Shown piece after piece: positions 44,129 to 52,483 of a stretch of 64,000 nucleotides of DNA. Location of the stretch: assembly GCF_016185115.1 (NCBI RefSeq), contig NZ_JACPOF010000030.1, forward strand, positions 310,001 through 374,000. The letters run 5' to 3'. The stretch's first letter is position 1; each line of letters opens with the position of its first letter. The position numbers were made by a program, and so were the translations under genes. The notes under the pieces are model-generated. The model searched no databases and was not told the origin of the DNA. It saw only the letters and a list, made by a program, of their open reading frames with translations. The stretch comes from Polaromonas sp. GTDB taxonomy: Bacteria; Pseudomonadota; Gammaproteobacteria; Burkholderiales; Burkholderiaceae_C.

Positions 44129-44983
44129 ATGAAACGCACCGGTATATTCAAGCCTTACGTCGTCAGCTTGCTTCTGGCGCTGGCCTGCCTGTCACAGGGC
44201 ATCGCTCATGCGCAGGGGCTGGCCATGGTGCTGGACCGCACGGGCGATGTGGAAGTCACCGCCGCCGGCAAAACTGCCCGCCTCAACCTGCTCGACTACC
44301 TGCCTGCCGATACAGAACTGCGTTTGCCTGCAGGGGCAGCTGTCACGCTGGTCTACCTGCCAAGCTCACAGGAATGGCAATTCACCGGCCCCGGCCGCTA
44401 CCGCCTCCAGGCTGACAAACCATCCGCATTGCAGGGCGCTGCCCCCAGGGCGCGAGCCGTGCCTGCACCCGCATCACAGGCCATGGCCAAACTTGAGCCG
44501 GCCCAACGCGAACGCATGGCCTTGGGCGCCGTTGTCATGCGCGGCAACGCTGCGCTGCGCATCGTCAGCCCCAACAACGTCGATGTGCTCAATGCACAGC
44601 CCACGCTGCTGTGGCAGGCGGCCGGTGGCAGCAGCGTGCGGGTCACCGTCACGCCTGCCCAATCACAGGCCATATCGGCACAGACAGTGACGTCGGCGCT
44701 TCAATGGACAGTGCCTGGAGAGCTCCCGGCCGGCGACTATGAATGGCGTGCGGAAGTGCTTTCCGACCCCAACGGCACATCACGCATGGGGCGCTTCAAA
44801 ATCATCGACAACACCGACGAGCGGCGCAAAAAAATCGGGCCCGTGCCGGCCAGTTTTCCGCAACGCGTTGCGCACGCGGTCACGCTTGAGAGCGAATCAC
44901 TGCCGCACGATGCGCTGCTGCTGTGGCGGGCCCTGTCCGCCGAGCGGCCTGAAGAAGAAACCATCAGACAGTGGGCCAGATGA
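44129..44983 (+). CDS. Exported FecR-domain protein
   Basis: 284 residues. A signal peptide (YVVSLLLALACLSQGIAHAQG) is followed by a FecR-like region: VLDRTGDVEVTAAGKTARLNLLDYLPADTELRLPAGAAVTLVYL and a short FTGPGRYRL segment. After an Ala/Pro linker comes an Ig-like module (ALRIVSPNNVDVLNAQPTLLWQ, GELPAGDYEWRAEVLSDPNG). No TonB-sensor transmembrane topology is present, so this is a soluble periplasmic FecR-domain protein of the type often linked to CHASE2 proteins. Its stop overlaps the next start (ATGA). Confidence 0.82.
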   Translation: MKRTGIFKPYVVSLLLALACLSQGIAHAQGLAMVLDRTGDVEVTAAGKTARLNLLDYLPADTELRLPAGAAVTLVYLPSSQEWQFTGPGRYRLQADKPSALQGAAPRARAVPAPASQAMAKLEPAQRERMALGAVVMRGNAALRIVSPNNVDVLNAQPTLLWQAAGGSSVRVTVTPAQSQAISAQTVTSALQWTVPGELPAGDYEWRAEVLSDPNGTSRMGRFKIIDNTDERRKKIGPVPASFPQRVAHAVTLESESLPHDALLLWRALSAERPEEETIRQWAR

Positions 44984-45771
44984 ACGCTGACGCAACCAGC
45001 CTCACAAGATTGCACGCCGCGGCGCGGCTGCGCGGCGCCGCGCTGGTGCAACTCTGGCTGCACCGCAAACACTGGCAATTGCCGCTGCCACGCGCATTGA
45101 TGCGGCGTGAACGCGACACACTGCTGTCAGAACTCATGCCCGCGGCCATCGTGATCTCCCTGATGGTGGGCGTCCTTCTTTTCGTCACGTTGCCTTCGGC
45201 ACTCGGCGGCTCTGCCGCGAGTGCTTTTGCGACCCTGTGGCCGGTGTGGGTGATTTACGGCGCGCCCATGGCTGCGGCGCAAGCACTGGCCATGCAGAGG
45301 GCACCCACGCTGGCGCTGGAACTGTCACAGCGCCATGCCCGGGGCGAGTTCGCTGCGCTGGCACACCTGCAGGCTTCACCGGCGGCTTATCCCGGGGTAC
45401 CGTTGCTGGCTGCGCATGCGCTTGTCGTCGCTGCTGCCAGCTTTCTCATCATTGCGTTGACGCTGGTTTCGGGGTTCCTGGCCTCATTTGTATTGGCCAT
45501 AGGCGACCTGAGGCAGGCGGCAGATGCGGTGTTCAGCCTGGTCTCACCGTGGAGCTGGTTGCGCAGCCTGCTCACCGCATTTCTTCTGGGCCTTTCCTGC
45601 AGCCTGGCCACCATGCTTTACGCCTGGCCGGGCACACAGAACACCGCAGCAGGCGTGGATGCGCATCGGCTCGGCCTGCGCGCCATGATGATCAGTTCAG
45701 TCGCGGTGCTTGCGATGCTGCTCGCGCTGGACTGGGTCATCAACCTGCTGGGTTTCGTCAAATGGTGGTGA
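44980..45771 (+). CDS. Divergent MlaE-like ABC permease
   Basis: 263 residues with about five hydrophobic segments (AAIVISLMVGVLLFVTLP, TLWPVWVIYGAPMAAAQAL, ALVVAAASFLIIALTLVSGFLASFVLA, LLTAFLLGLSCSLATMLYAW, ISSVAVLAMLLALDWVINLLG). The layout matches MlaE, with a cytoplasmic coupling region between helices (LELSQRHARGEFAALAHLQASPAAYPGVPLLAAHALV, compared with GTMKVTEQIDAL...YLVVPRLLA in MlaE). The conserved Gly-Arg-x-Gly and EQIDAL signatures are lost. With the ATPase-like and MCE genes it completes a divergent Mla-type transporter. The start overlapping the FecR stop was chosen. Confidence 0.65.
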   Translation: MNADATSLTRLHAAARLRGAALVQLWLHRKHWQLPLPRALMRRERDTLLSELMPAAIVISLMVGVLLFVTLPSALGGSAASAFATLWPVWVIYGAPMAAAQALAMQRAPTLALELSQRHARGEFAALAHLQASPAAYPGVPLLAAHALVVAAASFLIIALTLVSGFLASFVLAIGDLRQAADAVFSLVSPWSWLRSLLTAFLLGLSCSLATMLYAWPGTQNTAAGVDAHRLGLRAMMISSVAVLAMLLALDWVINLLGFVKWW

Positions 45772-48700
45772 CCGCCATCAGGAAGATTCCCGGGATGTGG
45801 CGGCATGCACTCTGCGCGGCTGTCTGCACGACGGCCACGTACGCTGCGGCGGCACAGACGGCTGTGCCGGCAGGCGCCGGAACTGGGGCTGCCGAAGTAT
45901 TCGTGCAGACCGGCAACTCCCTGATGGCGACCATGGTGCGCTTTTCACCGGATGGTCAACGCGTCGCCACATGCGATGGTGCGGGCCTCGTCGTGGCCTG
46001 GGATGCGCTGGCCGGCCGGCAGTTGCGTGAAGTGCACAGACACACAGGCCTGTGCATGGGTCTTGCCTTTACGCCTGACGGAAACATGCTCATATCGTCT
46101 GGCGGCGCGCGCTCGGGCAACGATGTAGTGATGTCGCGCGTGGTCACAGGTGAGGCGGTGCAGAACTGGCAGGGCCACAAGGGCCAGGTCCTGGCCGTCG
46201 TGGCCACACCCGACTCCCGTGGCGCATGGTCACTGGGCGAACAGGACGGCCTGCGCCGCTGGTCTGCAGACCAGGCCGGGGCCGTGCAGACAATAGTGCC
46301 CTTGCTGGCCGGAGAAAACCCTGCCGGCGCGCCCAACTACACCACCATGGTGTTGTCGGCCGACCAGCAAAAGGCGTTCGTTGCGCGCCGCGATGGCAGC
46401 GTGGTGATGACAAGCCTGGCCGGCGGCGGGCCTGCCGTACTGCTTGCGAAACTTTCCGAGTCCATCTCTTCGCTGGCGCTGTCGCCGGACGGCACCGTGC
46501 TTGCCGTCGCACACGGGACCATCATGGGCTCCACCGACCGCGATGTTGTGCTGCTGGACACCGGCACAGGCCGCGAGATCAGGCGGCTCAAAGGCCATTC
46601 CGGAAATGTATTTGCGCTGGCATTTTCACCCGACGGGAAACTGCTGGCTTCGGCTGCGCAAATCGACACCACCATCATGCTGGCTGGCAACCTGCGGGCC
46701 GTCAGCGAGCATGAAGCCCTGCGCCTCTGGCGCGTTGCCGATGGCTCGTTGCTGGCCAATGTGCGCAACCAGCGCAACGCACGCGGCGGCACGCCTTTCC
46801 TGCGCGGCAGCCTTGATTTTCCGGCGGTCTCTGCGCCGAACACCCAGAACGCCAACCCCCGCGTTGCCCTGGCACTGTGGGACGAAGCAGTGCGCGTCTA
46901 CGAGTTTGACAATTCACAAACACTGCGTCTGGTGCACACACTTGAGGGCCGGGGATTGTCGCCGCGCCAGATCCGCGCCAGCGACAGGCTGAACCGGCTG
47001 GTTGCCACTGACGGCAGGCCCAGAATCGCCGCCCAGGACAACTACCTGCAGGCAGCAAAGTTGCGCGATGAATTCGGCAAACCCGGCGACTGGACGCCTG
47101 AACGCGTGCAACGAATCGACACGCTGTACGGCCCGCGGGGCATGCTCAGCCCCGTCAACCATGCGGCCATGTGGGACCTCAAAACCGGGCGGCTGGAGCG
47201 CATCATCGACTGGCAGCGCGGCGTGCCCGGGGATCTGTCGCTTGATGCACAGGGTCGTTTTGTTTCGGTGGCCCCGCTGTTCCCCACGACGATATTGCTG
47301 CCGCCGCTGCGCACCCACCTGCTGCGCCAGGCCACTGCAGACGAGAAAGGTGAATTGCAGTTCGACCATTTTGGTTACGAGCCCTGGGACGGAAAGCCCG
47401 GCGACATATTTTTGCCGGCCGGGGGTTCAGTCGCCCCGAAACCTGCCGAGGCAGCAGATGCAGCAGCCCTTGGGCCGGGGTCTTACCGGACCGACATCAT
47501 GATTCAGTCGCCAGGCCAGCGCTTCACCGCCATAGCCGGCATTCCCATGGGCGGGCAAACACCGACAGCCACCGCGACACCCCTGACGCCGCGCGTTTTT
47601 GTACAGGAGCGCCTGACCTCCGGTGAACGCATGCACCGGCACGACATTGCCATGCCCGGCATTGTTCGCGCCATGGCCATCTCGGCAGACGAGCGCACCT
47701 TGTGGGTCACGGGCACCGCCACGGGCCTTCCCTACGACATGGCGCACCAGGCATGGCTGCTGGCCGTCAACCTGGCGGACGGCAGGGTTCTGCGCAAGTG
47801 GGACATGGCGGTGAACATCACGGTCGACCTGATCGTGGCACACCCCTCGGGCCAGATGGCCATCACCAATGGCGGCACCAATCTGTCGGTCTGGGACATC
47901 CGCCAGGACGCTCGCAAGTATTTCGTCAAGGCCTCGGCCAGCCTGCGACCGGTCAAGGCCCTTGCGCTGACGGCAGACGGAAAAATGATCGCGGCATCAG
48001 ACACCGCAGGCTGGACCCTGCTCTGGGACTGGCCAGCGAGCAGTGAACCTGTTCCACGCTGGAGCAGGCAACTGCCCTCACCCAGCCCGCACCTGCTGAC
48101 CTTCATGGCGGGCGACAAGCGCCTGGCGGCCGGTTCATCTGATGGCGCCATCCGCCTGCTGTCGGGCACAGATGGCGGCGAGATCGCCCGCATGATCCGC
48201 TTTGACAATGATGAGTGGATCACCATCACGCCCGAGGGCTACTTCGTCGCATCACAGGAGGGCGACCGCTGGGTGAATGTGCGCATGGACGGCAAGGTCT
48301 ACGGCATTGACCAATTTTATGACGTGTTTTACCGGCCCGACATCGTCGAACGCAGACTGGCAGGCCAGCCCATCGCGCCGCTCATCACGGTGACGCTGCA
48401 GGACGCGCTGAAGCAACCGCCACCCCAGGTCGCATTGCGCAAGCCCGAAGGTGCGCTCACGGCCGGGCAGAAGATCAGGCTGGATTTTCGCGCAGACACA
48501 CAGGGCGGCGGCGTCGGTGAGGTCCGGGTGCTTCACAACGGCAAGCTGCTGGAAGTCTTCAACCGTGCCGTTGTGCGCCCGGGGCTGGCAAGCCGCCCCG
48601 CAGATGGCGTTGCGCCCGGCCCGGCCGTGACCGCGCAGGCCCAGAGCCCCGCACGCGCAGAGCAGGCGGTCACCCGCGCATTGCGCCTGGCCGTACAGGC

Positions 48701-49619
48701 TCAGCAGGATCCCGCCAGCACCCCGAAAGTCCTGCAGCAGCTGGACGGCCAGGTCGATGTGGAACTGGTTGCCGGGGAGAACGTCTTTTCTGTCGTCGGT
48801 TTCAACGGCGCCGGCAACCTCAATGCCCGGCCTGTGACGCATACCGTGCAGGCGGCGGGCACCGCAGCAGCGCCGCGCATCTTCGTACTGGCCGTCGGCA
48901 TCGATATTTTCAAAAATGCCAATGCGGCGCCCACACTGGCCAACGGTGTGAAGGACTCAACGGATGTTGCCAGCGCGTTTCGCGAGCGGCTGGGCGCGAC
49001 CTATCGTGACTCCCCCGTGATCGTGCGCATGGTGCAGAACCAGCAGGCCACCCGCGCGGGCCTGGATGCGGCGCTGGCAGACCTGCAGCGCGAGGTCCGT
49101 TCAAACGATATTCTGGTCTGGTATGTGGCCAGCCACGGCACGCTGGACAACAACGCCGCCTACGGCATCGTGCTGCAGGACTGGGACGGCAAGGAACGCG
49201 AAGAAAGCCTTTTTTCGACCAGCGACATTCTTGAAGCCACCCGCCGCATCAAGGCCTTCAACCAGCTCGTCATCCTTGACACCTGCCATGCCGGCGGCGC
49301 CAGTTCACTGGTGCGCGGCCTGTACGACGCGCGCCTGGCCGTGCTGGCCCGCAACATGGGCCTGCATATTTTTGCCTCTGCCAGCGCTACGGAAGAAGCC
49401 CTTGACGGCTATGAAGGCAACGGCCTGTTCACCCACACGCTGCTCAAGGGCCTGCGCACCGGCGTTGCCGACAAAAATGCAGACCGCATCGTGACGGTCA
49501 AGGAACTGGGCGAATACGCCCGCCGTGAAACCATGCTGCTGTCGCAAAAAATCAGGCTCAATCAGGAGCCACTGCTGATGAATTTTGGAAAGGATGTCAA
49601 CGTCTATGCACTACCTTGA
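45762..49619 (+). CDS. Exported WD40-repeat caspase-like protease (peptidase C14)
   Basis: About 1285 residues. A signal peptide (WRHALCAAVCTTATYAAAAQ) is followed by WD40 repeats (about 45-330: VRFSPDGQRVATCDGAGLVVAWD, LAFTPDGNMLISSGG, LAFSPDGKLLASAA). A middle region and a second WD40 block follow (about 620-830: LALTADGKMIAASDTAGWTLLWDW). After an Ig-like module (GKLLEVFNRAV) the C-terminal caspase fold (from about 1040) keeps the dyad: His near 1125 in VASHGTLDNN and Cys near 1175 in LDTCHAGGAS. The start is ATG, or GTG two codons later (GTGA overlap with the permease stop). The frame is open about 175 codons further upstream, but only as a shadow of the permease gene. Predicted periplasmic. 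Confidence 0.87.
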   Translation: MVVTAIRKIPGMWRHALCAAVCTTATYAAAAQTAVPAGAGTGAAEVFVQTGNSLMATMVRFSPDGQRVATCDGAGLVVAWDALAGRQLREVHRHTGLCMGLAFTPDGNMLISSGGARSGNDVVMSRVVTGEAVQNWQGHKGQVLAVVATPDSRGAWSLGEQDGLRRWSADQAGAVQTIVPLLAGENPAGAPNYTTMVLSADQQKAFVARRDGSVVMTSLAGGGPAVLLAKLSESISSLALSPDGTVLAVAHGTIMGSTDRDVVLLDTGTGREIRRLKGHSGNVFALAFSPDGKLLASAAQIDTTIMLAGNLRAVSEHEALRLWRVADGSLLANVRNQRNARGGTPFLRGSLDFPAVSAPNTQNANPRVALALWDEAVRVYEFDNSQTLRLVHTLEGRGLSPRQIRASDRLNRLVATDGRPRIAAQDNYLQAAKLRDEFGKPGDWTPERVQRIDTLYGPRGMLSPVNHAAMWDLKTGRLERIIDWQRGVPGDLSLDAQGRFVSVAPLFPTTILLPPLRTHLLRQATADEKGELQFDHFGYEPWDGKPGDIFLPAGGSVAPKPAEAADAAALGPGSYRTDIMIQSPGQRFTAIAGIPMGGQTPTATATPLTPRVFVQERLTSGERMHRHDIAMPGIVRAMAISADERTLWVTGTATGLPYDMAHQAWLLAVNLADGRVLRKWDMAVNITVDLIVAHPSGQMAITNGGTNLSVWDIRQDARKYFVKASASLRPVKALALTADGKMIAASDTAGWTLLWDWPASSEPVPRWSRQLPSPSPHLLTFMAGDKRLAAGSSDGAIRLLSGTDGGEIARMIRFDNDEWITITPEGYFVASQEGDRWVNVRMDGKVYGIDQFYDVFYRPDIVERRLAGQPIAPLITVTLQDALKQPPPQVALRKPEGALTAGQKIRLDFRADTQGGGVGEVRVLHNGKLLEVFNRAVVRPGLASRPADGVAPGPAVTAQAQSPARAEQAVTRALRLAVQAQQDPASTPKVLQQLDGQVDVELVAGENVFSVVGFNGAGNLNARPVTHTVQAAGTAAAPRIFVLAVGIDIFKNANAAPTLANGVKDSTDVASAFRERLGATYRDSPVIVRMVQNQQATRAGLDAALADLQREVRSNDILVWYVASHGTLDNNAAYGIVLQDWDGKEREESLFSTSDILEATRRIKAFNQLVILDTCHAGGASSLVRGLYDARLAVLARNMGLHIFASASATEEALDGYEGNGLFTHTLLKGLRTGVADKNADRIVTVKELGEYARRETMLLSQKIRLNQEPLLMNFGKDVNVYALP

Positions 49620-51504
49620 ATCTTCGGCCTGGCGCTGCCTGCTGGCTGCGCTTGTCATCGCGATGGCGGTGCCCGTACTGACACAGGCCCAGGCGCCTGC
49701 GACCGAGTACGGACTGGTCCGATGGCCGGGCGGCGACATGTACAGCGAGGCCAGCTTTTCATCCAGATCGCTGGGCCCGGTATCACGCGGCGAAAAAGTC
49801 GAGTTCCTCGCGCGGGATGGCATCTGGTGGAAGGTGCGCTACCAGGGCAAGGAAGGCTGGATGAACCGTATCGTGATTGAAAAAATAGACAATCCGGCCG
49901 CGCCATCAGCAGCAACGGCAGCAGCTACAACGGCGCCCGCAGCAGCGCCAGCCCCGGTGGCAGCCACCGCCCCTGCCGCGCCAGCCCAGTCCGCCCCCAG
50001 CCTTTTCAGCGCACTGCAGGCACTTGTGGCACCCGCACCCGAGGCCCCGCCCCTCACCAACACCGGGCATGCCGTGGTGTTCGGTATCTCGCAATACGCA
50101 CCCAATACCGGCATAAGCGCCCTCAAGGGCGTGCCGCGCGACATGGACAGTGCCGTAGCCATGGCGCAGCTGATGGGCATATCGCAGGACAGGGTCAGCA
50201 TCTACCGCGACAGGCAGGTCACCAAGGCCGCCATGAGCGCCACGCTGGCGCAGCTCGCCAAAGACATCAAACCCGATGAACCTGTTCTCGTCTACTACAG
50301 CGGCCACGGCGGCCGCACGGCCGACCCGTCCAAACCAGGCAGTTGCCTCGAAGGTCTGATCACCTACGACCAGGCCCTGTTCAGCAGCAATGAAATGGCC
50401 GAGCTGCTGCGCCCCCTGGCGCGTATCACCGACAACCTGTTTGTGTTTTTCGACGCCTGCCACTCCGGCGGCCTGACCGCCACGCGCGCTGTCGGCGGCC
50501 AGCAGCGGTTCACACCGAAGTTTGTGGCGCGCGCCGACGCCTCCAACTGTGCCGAAGTGGCCAACATGCTGCGCACGCCGCCCGGCGGCTCACGCGCTGT
50601 CGGCAACAAATACATCTACGCTGCAGCTGCGCGCTTCAATGAGGTGTCACTTGACGACGAGCAGAACGGCGGGCTGGCCACGTCAAGCTTTTTGCGCTGC
50701 ATGGCCACCGGCAGGGGCCGTTCACAGACAGTGGACGAACTGCGGGCCTGCGCCCAGGAGGGCATCAACATGGCGCTGGCAGGCAACGCACAATTCAAGC
50801 CGCACAACATGACCATCACCGGCGACCTGAGTTACCGCCCTGTTCGCGCCGACCTGAGCGCCGCCTTCAAGGAGCAACTGCTGAGCAGCGCTGCCCAGGG
50901 GACGCTGGCCAACCGCCCTGCTGGTGCCAAGTCGGCCTACCTCAGCAGCGCGTTGACGACGCAGGGCTGGCCGCAGGTGTACAACCCGCAGCAGGCCTTT
51001 GACGCGATTGCAGAGCGCAGCGACAAGGCCCTGCCGCTGCTGGTGGAGGCACCCTCCACCCTGAAGATAGACAGGGAAAACCTGCAGATCAAGGTGCAGG
51101 CCCCGGCAGATGGCTACATCTACGTTTTTCAGGCCACCGGTGACGGCAAGAATGCGGTCATGCTGTTCCCCAACACCAGCGACCGGGACAACCGCGTCAG
51201 CACCGGGCAATCGCTGAACCTGCCCCGCCCCAGCTGGCCGCTGGTGGCTGGCGGCCCCGAAGGCGACAACCGCCTGATGGTGATTTTTTCAAGAAACCAG
51301 CGGGACATAGGCCAGCTGGTCGGGCAGGAGGCCGGGCCCTTCCTGGATCTGGCCGTCTCGCCCATAGGCATGCAGGCACTGGCGCTGGCCGTCAGCCGCT
51401 CTGCCCATGCGGAAGAAGCCGATTGTTTAAGTACCGGGAATCGCCCTGCGTATTGCACGGCAGGCTTCTCGGCCACCGTCAAAACCATACGGGAAACACG
51501 CTAG
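49606..51504 (+). CDS. Exported SH3b-caspase-DUF4384 protein
   Basis: 632 residues. A signal peptide (LLAALVIAMAVPVLTQAQA) precedes a bacterial SH3 domain (about 38-85; MYSEASFSSRSLGPVSRGEKVEFLARDGIWWKVRYQGKEGWM). An Ala/Pro linker (about 90-135) leads to a caspase-like domain: VVFGISQYAPNTGISALKGVPRDMDSA, His near 234 in YYSGHGGRT, Cys near 285 in FDACHSGG. A C-terminal DUF4384 domain follows (VQAPADGYIYVFQATGDGKNAVMLFPN, DRDNRVSTGQ). The start overlaps the WD40-caspase stop by 14 bp. The dyad is intact, so it should be an active periplasmic cysteine protease. It is the last gene of the operon. Confidence 0.87.
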   Translation: MHYLESSAWRCLLAALVIAMAVPVLTQAQAPATEYGLVRWPGGDMYSEASFSSRSLGPVSRGEKVEFLARDGIWWKVRYQGKEGWMNRIVIEKIDNPAAPSAATAAATTAPAAAPAPVAATAPAAPAQSAPSLFSALQALVAPAPEAPPLTNTGHAVVFGISQYAPNTGISALKGVPRDMDSAVAMAQLMGISQDRVSIYRDRQVTKAAMSATLAQLAKDIKPDEPVLVYYSGHGGRTADPSKPGSCLEGLITYDQALFSSNEMAELLRPLARITDNLFVFFDACHSGGLTATRAVGGQQRFTPKFVARADASNCAEVANMLRTPPGGSRAVGNKYIYAAAARFNEVSLDDEQNGGLATSSFLRCMATGRGRSQTVDELRACAQEGINMALAGNAQFKPHNMTITGDLSYRPVRADLSAAFKEQLLSSAAQGTLANRPAGAKSAYLSSALTTQGWPQVYNPQQAFDAIAERSDKALPLLVEAPSTLKIDRENLQIKVQAPADGYIYVFQATGDGKNAVMLFPNTSDRDNRVSTGQSLNLPRPSWPLVAGGPEGDNRLMVIFSRNQRDIGQLVGQEAGPFLDLAVSPIGMQALALAVSRSAHAEEADCLSTGNRPAYCTAGFSATVKTIRETR

Positions 51505-51529
51505 CACCGGCAATCAGGCGCAACACATC

Positions 51530-51573
51530 AAAAGGCCAAAATGTTAAGTTTTAACTTAACATTTTGGCCTTTT
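51530..51573 (+). terminator. Perfect 21-bp hairpin terminator of the caspase/MCE operon
   Basis: Two 21-base arms (51530-51550 and 51553-51573) are exact inverted copies separated by TT. The stem begins AAAAGGCC and ends GTTAAGTT; the right arm ends GGCCTTTT followed by another T and G's. It lies 26 bp after the last operon gene and would work in both directions. The AATGGCC-like outer part recalls the nearby AGCTGCT repeat family. Confidence 0.8.
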
Positions 51574-51626
51574 TGGGTTGCAGGAGGCCTGGAAACGCGC
51601 CAGGCAGGCCCCAAAAGCCTGAAAAC

Positions 51627-51700
51627 TGCCCATTTCAGGCACCTAAAACGGCTGCAGCCCTTTAAATACGCACGTTAACAGCTACGAAAAGAATAGCAAA
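51627..51700 (-). repeat. AGCTGCT...AAATGGCC intergenic repeat, copy 3 of 3 (reverse orientation)
   Basis: Read on the minus strand it gives TTTGCTATTC, GTAGCTGTTAACGTGCGTAT, TTAAAGGGCTGCAGCCG, TTTTAGGTGCC and TGAAATGGGCA. The blocks are in the same order as at 8821 and 30328. It lies between the operon terminator and the convergent deaminase-like gene. The 51505-51716 gap holds only this and the hairpin. Confidence 0.65.
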
Positions 51701-51716
51701 TATGCTGCCCGCGCGG

Positions 51717-52394
51717 CTAAGGCTTCTCCGGCAACTTGCGAAATTCGTCCCAGACGGCCTTGCCTTCTTCCCTGAGCATTTGCTGCGGCGCCAGCACGCG
51801 CTGCGGGTAAGGCCTGGTCATGTCATCGTAGACGTTGAAGTTGCTGTCGGGAAACCCGGCATCGCGCCAGCCGGCGGCGTAGAAGATCTTGTCGATGCGC
51901 GCAAAGTAGGCTGCCGCATAGCACATGGGGCAGCATTCGCAGCTGGTGTAGAGGATGGCGCCCGGCAACTCGATCGAGCCCGTCGCGCGGCAAGCTTCGC
52001 GGATGGCATTGACCTCGGCGTGCGCTGTCGGGTCACGGTCTTTCCACACGGTGTTGCCGGACGTCGCGATCACCTTGCCATCCCTGACGATGATCGCGCC
52101 AAAAGGAAAAGCGCTCCGGTCGATCACACCGACCTGCCGCATGACGCGTATGGCTTCGCGCATGTAGACCCTGTCCTGGTCGGTGATGGCCGAAGTCACA
52201 CCCCGCGCACCGCCCAGGCGGACCGGTGGATCTGCCGGAGCCTCCGCCGCTGGTGTGCCACCCGAGCCCATGCCACCGGCAGTCGCTGCGGCAGCAGCCA
52301 GGAAGTTGCGGCGTTTGACCATGGAAAACGCGAGGTAGTCACCGTCCCCGTCGGGACTGGAACCGGTATGTACAAGAGGAGTGTTGCCATTCAT
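51717..52394 (-). CDS. Exported nucleoside-deaminase-like protein (CMP/dCMP deaminase fold)
   Basis: 225 residues. The zinc motifs are complete: TAHAEVNAIREA and CECCPMCYAAAY, followed by YAAGWRDAGFPDSNF. The fold resembles guanine or tRNA-adenosine deaminases. Unusually, the N-terminal part has a Tat-like signal, VKRRNFLAAAAATAGGMG, suggesting a periplasmic enzyme. The first ATG has AAAGG about 8 bases upstream but places the twin-arginine 27 residues in; an ATG 24 codons later would give a normal Tat signal. It ends the minus-strand unit that begins with the ThDP enzyme. Confidence 0.8.
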   Translation of the reverse strand: MNGNTPLVHTGSSPDGDGDYLAFSMVKRRNFLAAAAATAGGMGSGGTPAAEAPADPPVRLGGARGVTSAITDQDRVYMREAIRVMRQVGVIDRSAFPFGAIIVRDGKVIATSGNTVWKDRDPTAHAEVNAIREACRATGSIELPGAILYTSCECCPMCYAAAYFARIDKIFYAAGWRDAGFPDSNFNVYDDMTRPYPQRVLAPQQMLREEGKAVWDEFRKLPEKP

Positions 52395-52483
52395 GAGAAC
52401 CGCCTTTCAGACACAGGGCGCCCGGCACGCGGAACGCGCATGCCCTGTCCCACACAGTCTAGCCCGACCCGGTTTCACACTCC

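Noticed and set aside
45237..45761. Upstream extension of the WD40-caspase frame
   Set aside because: It overlaps the permease gene in another frame, is His/Gly/Arg-rich noise, and would hide the signal peptide.
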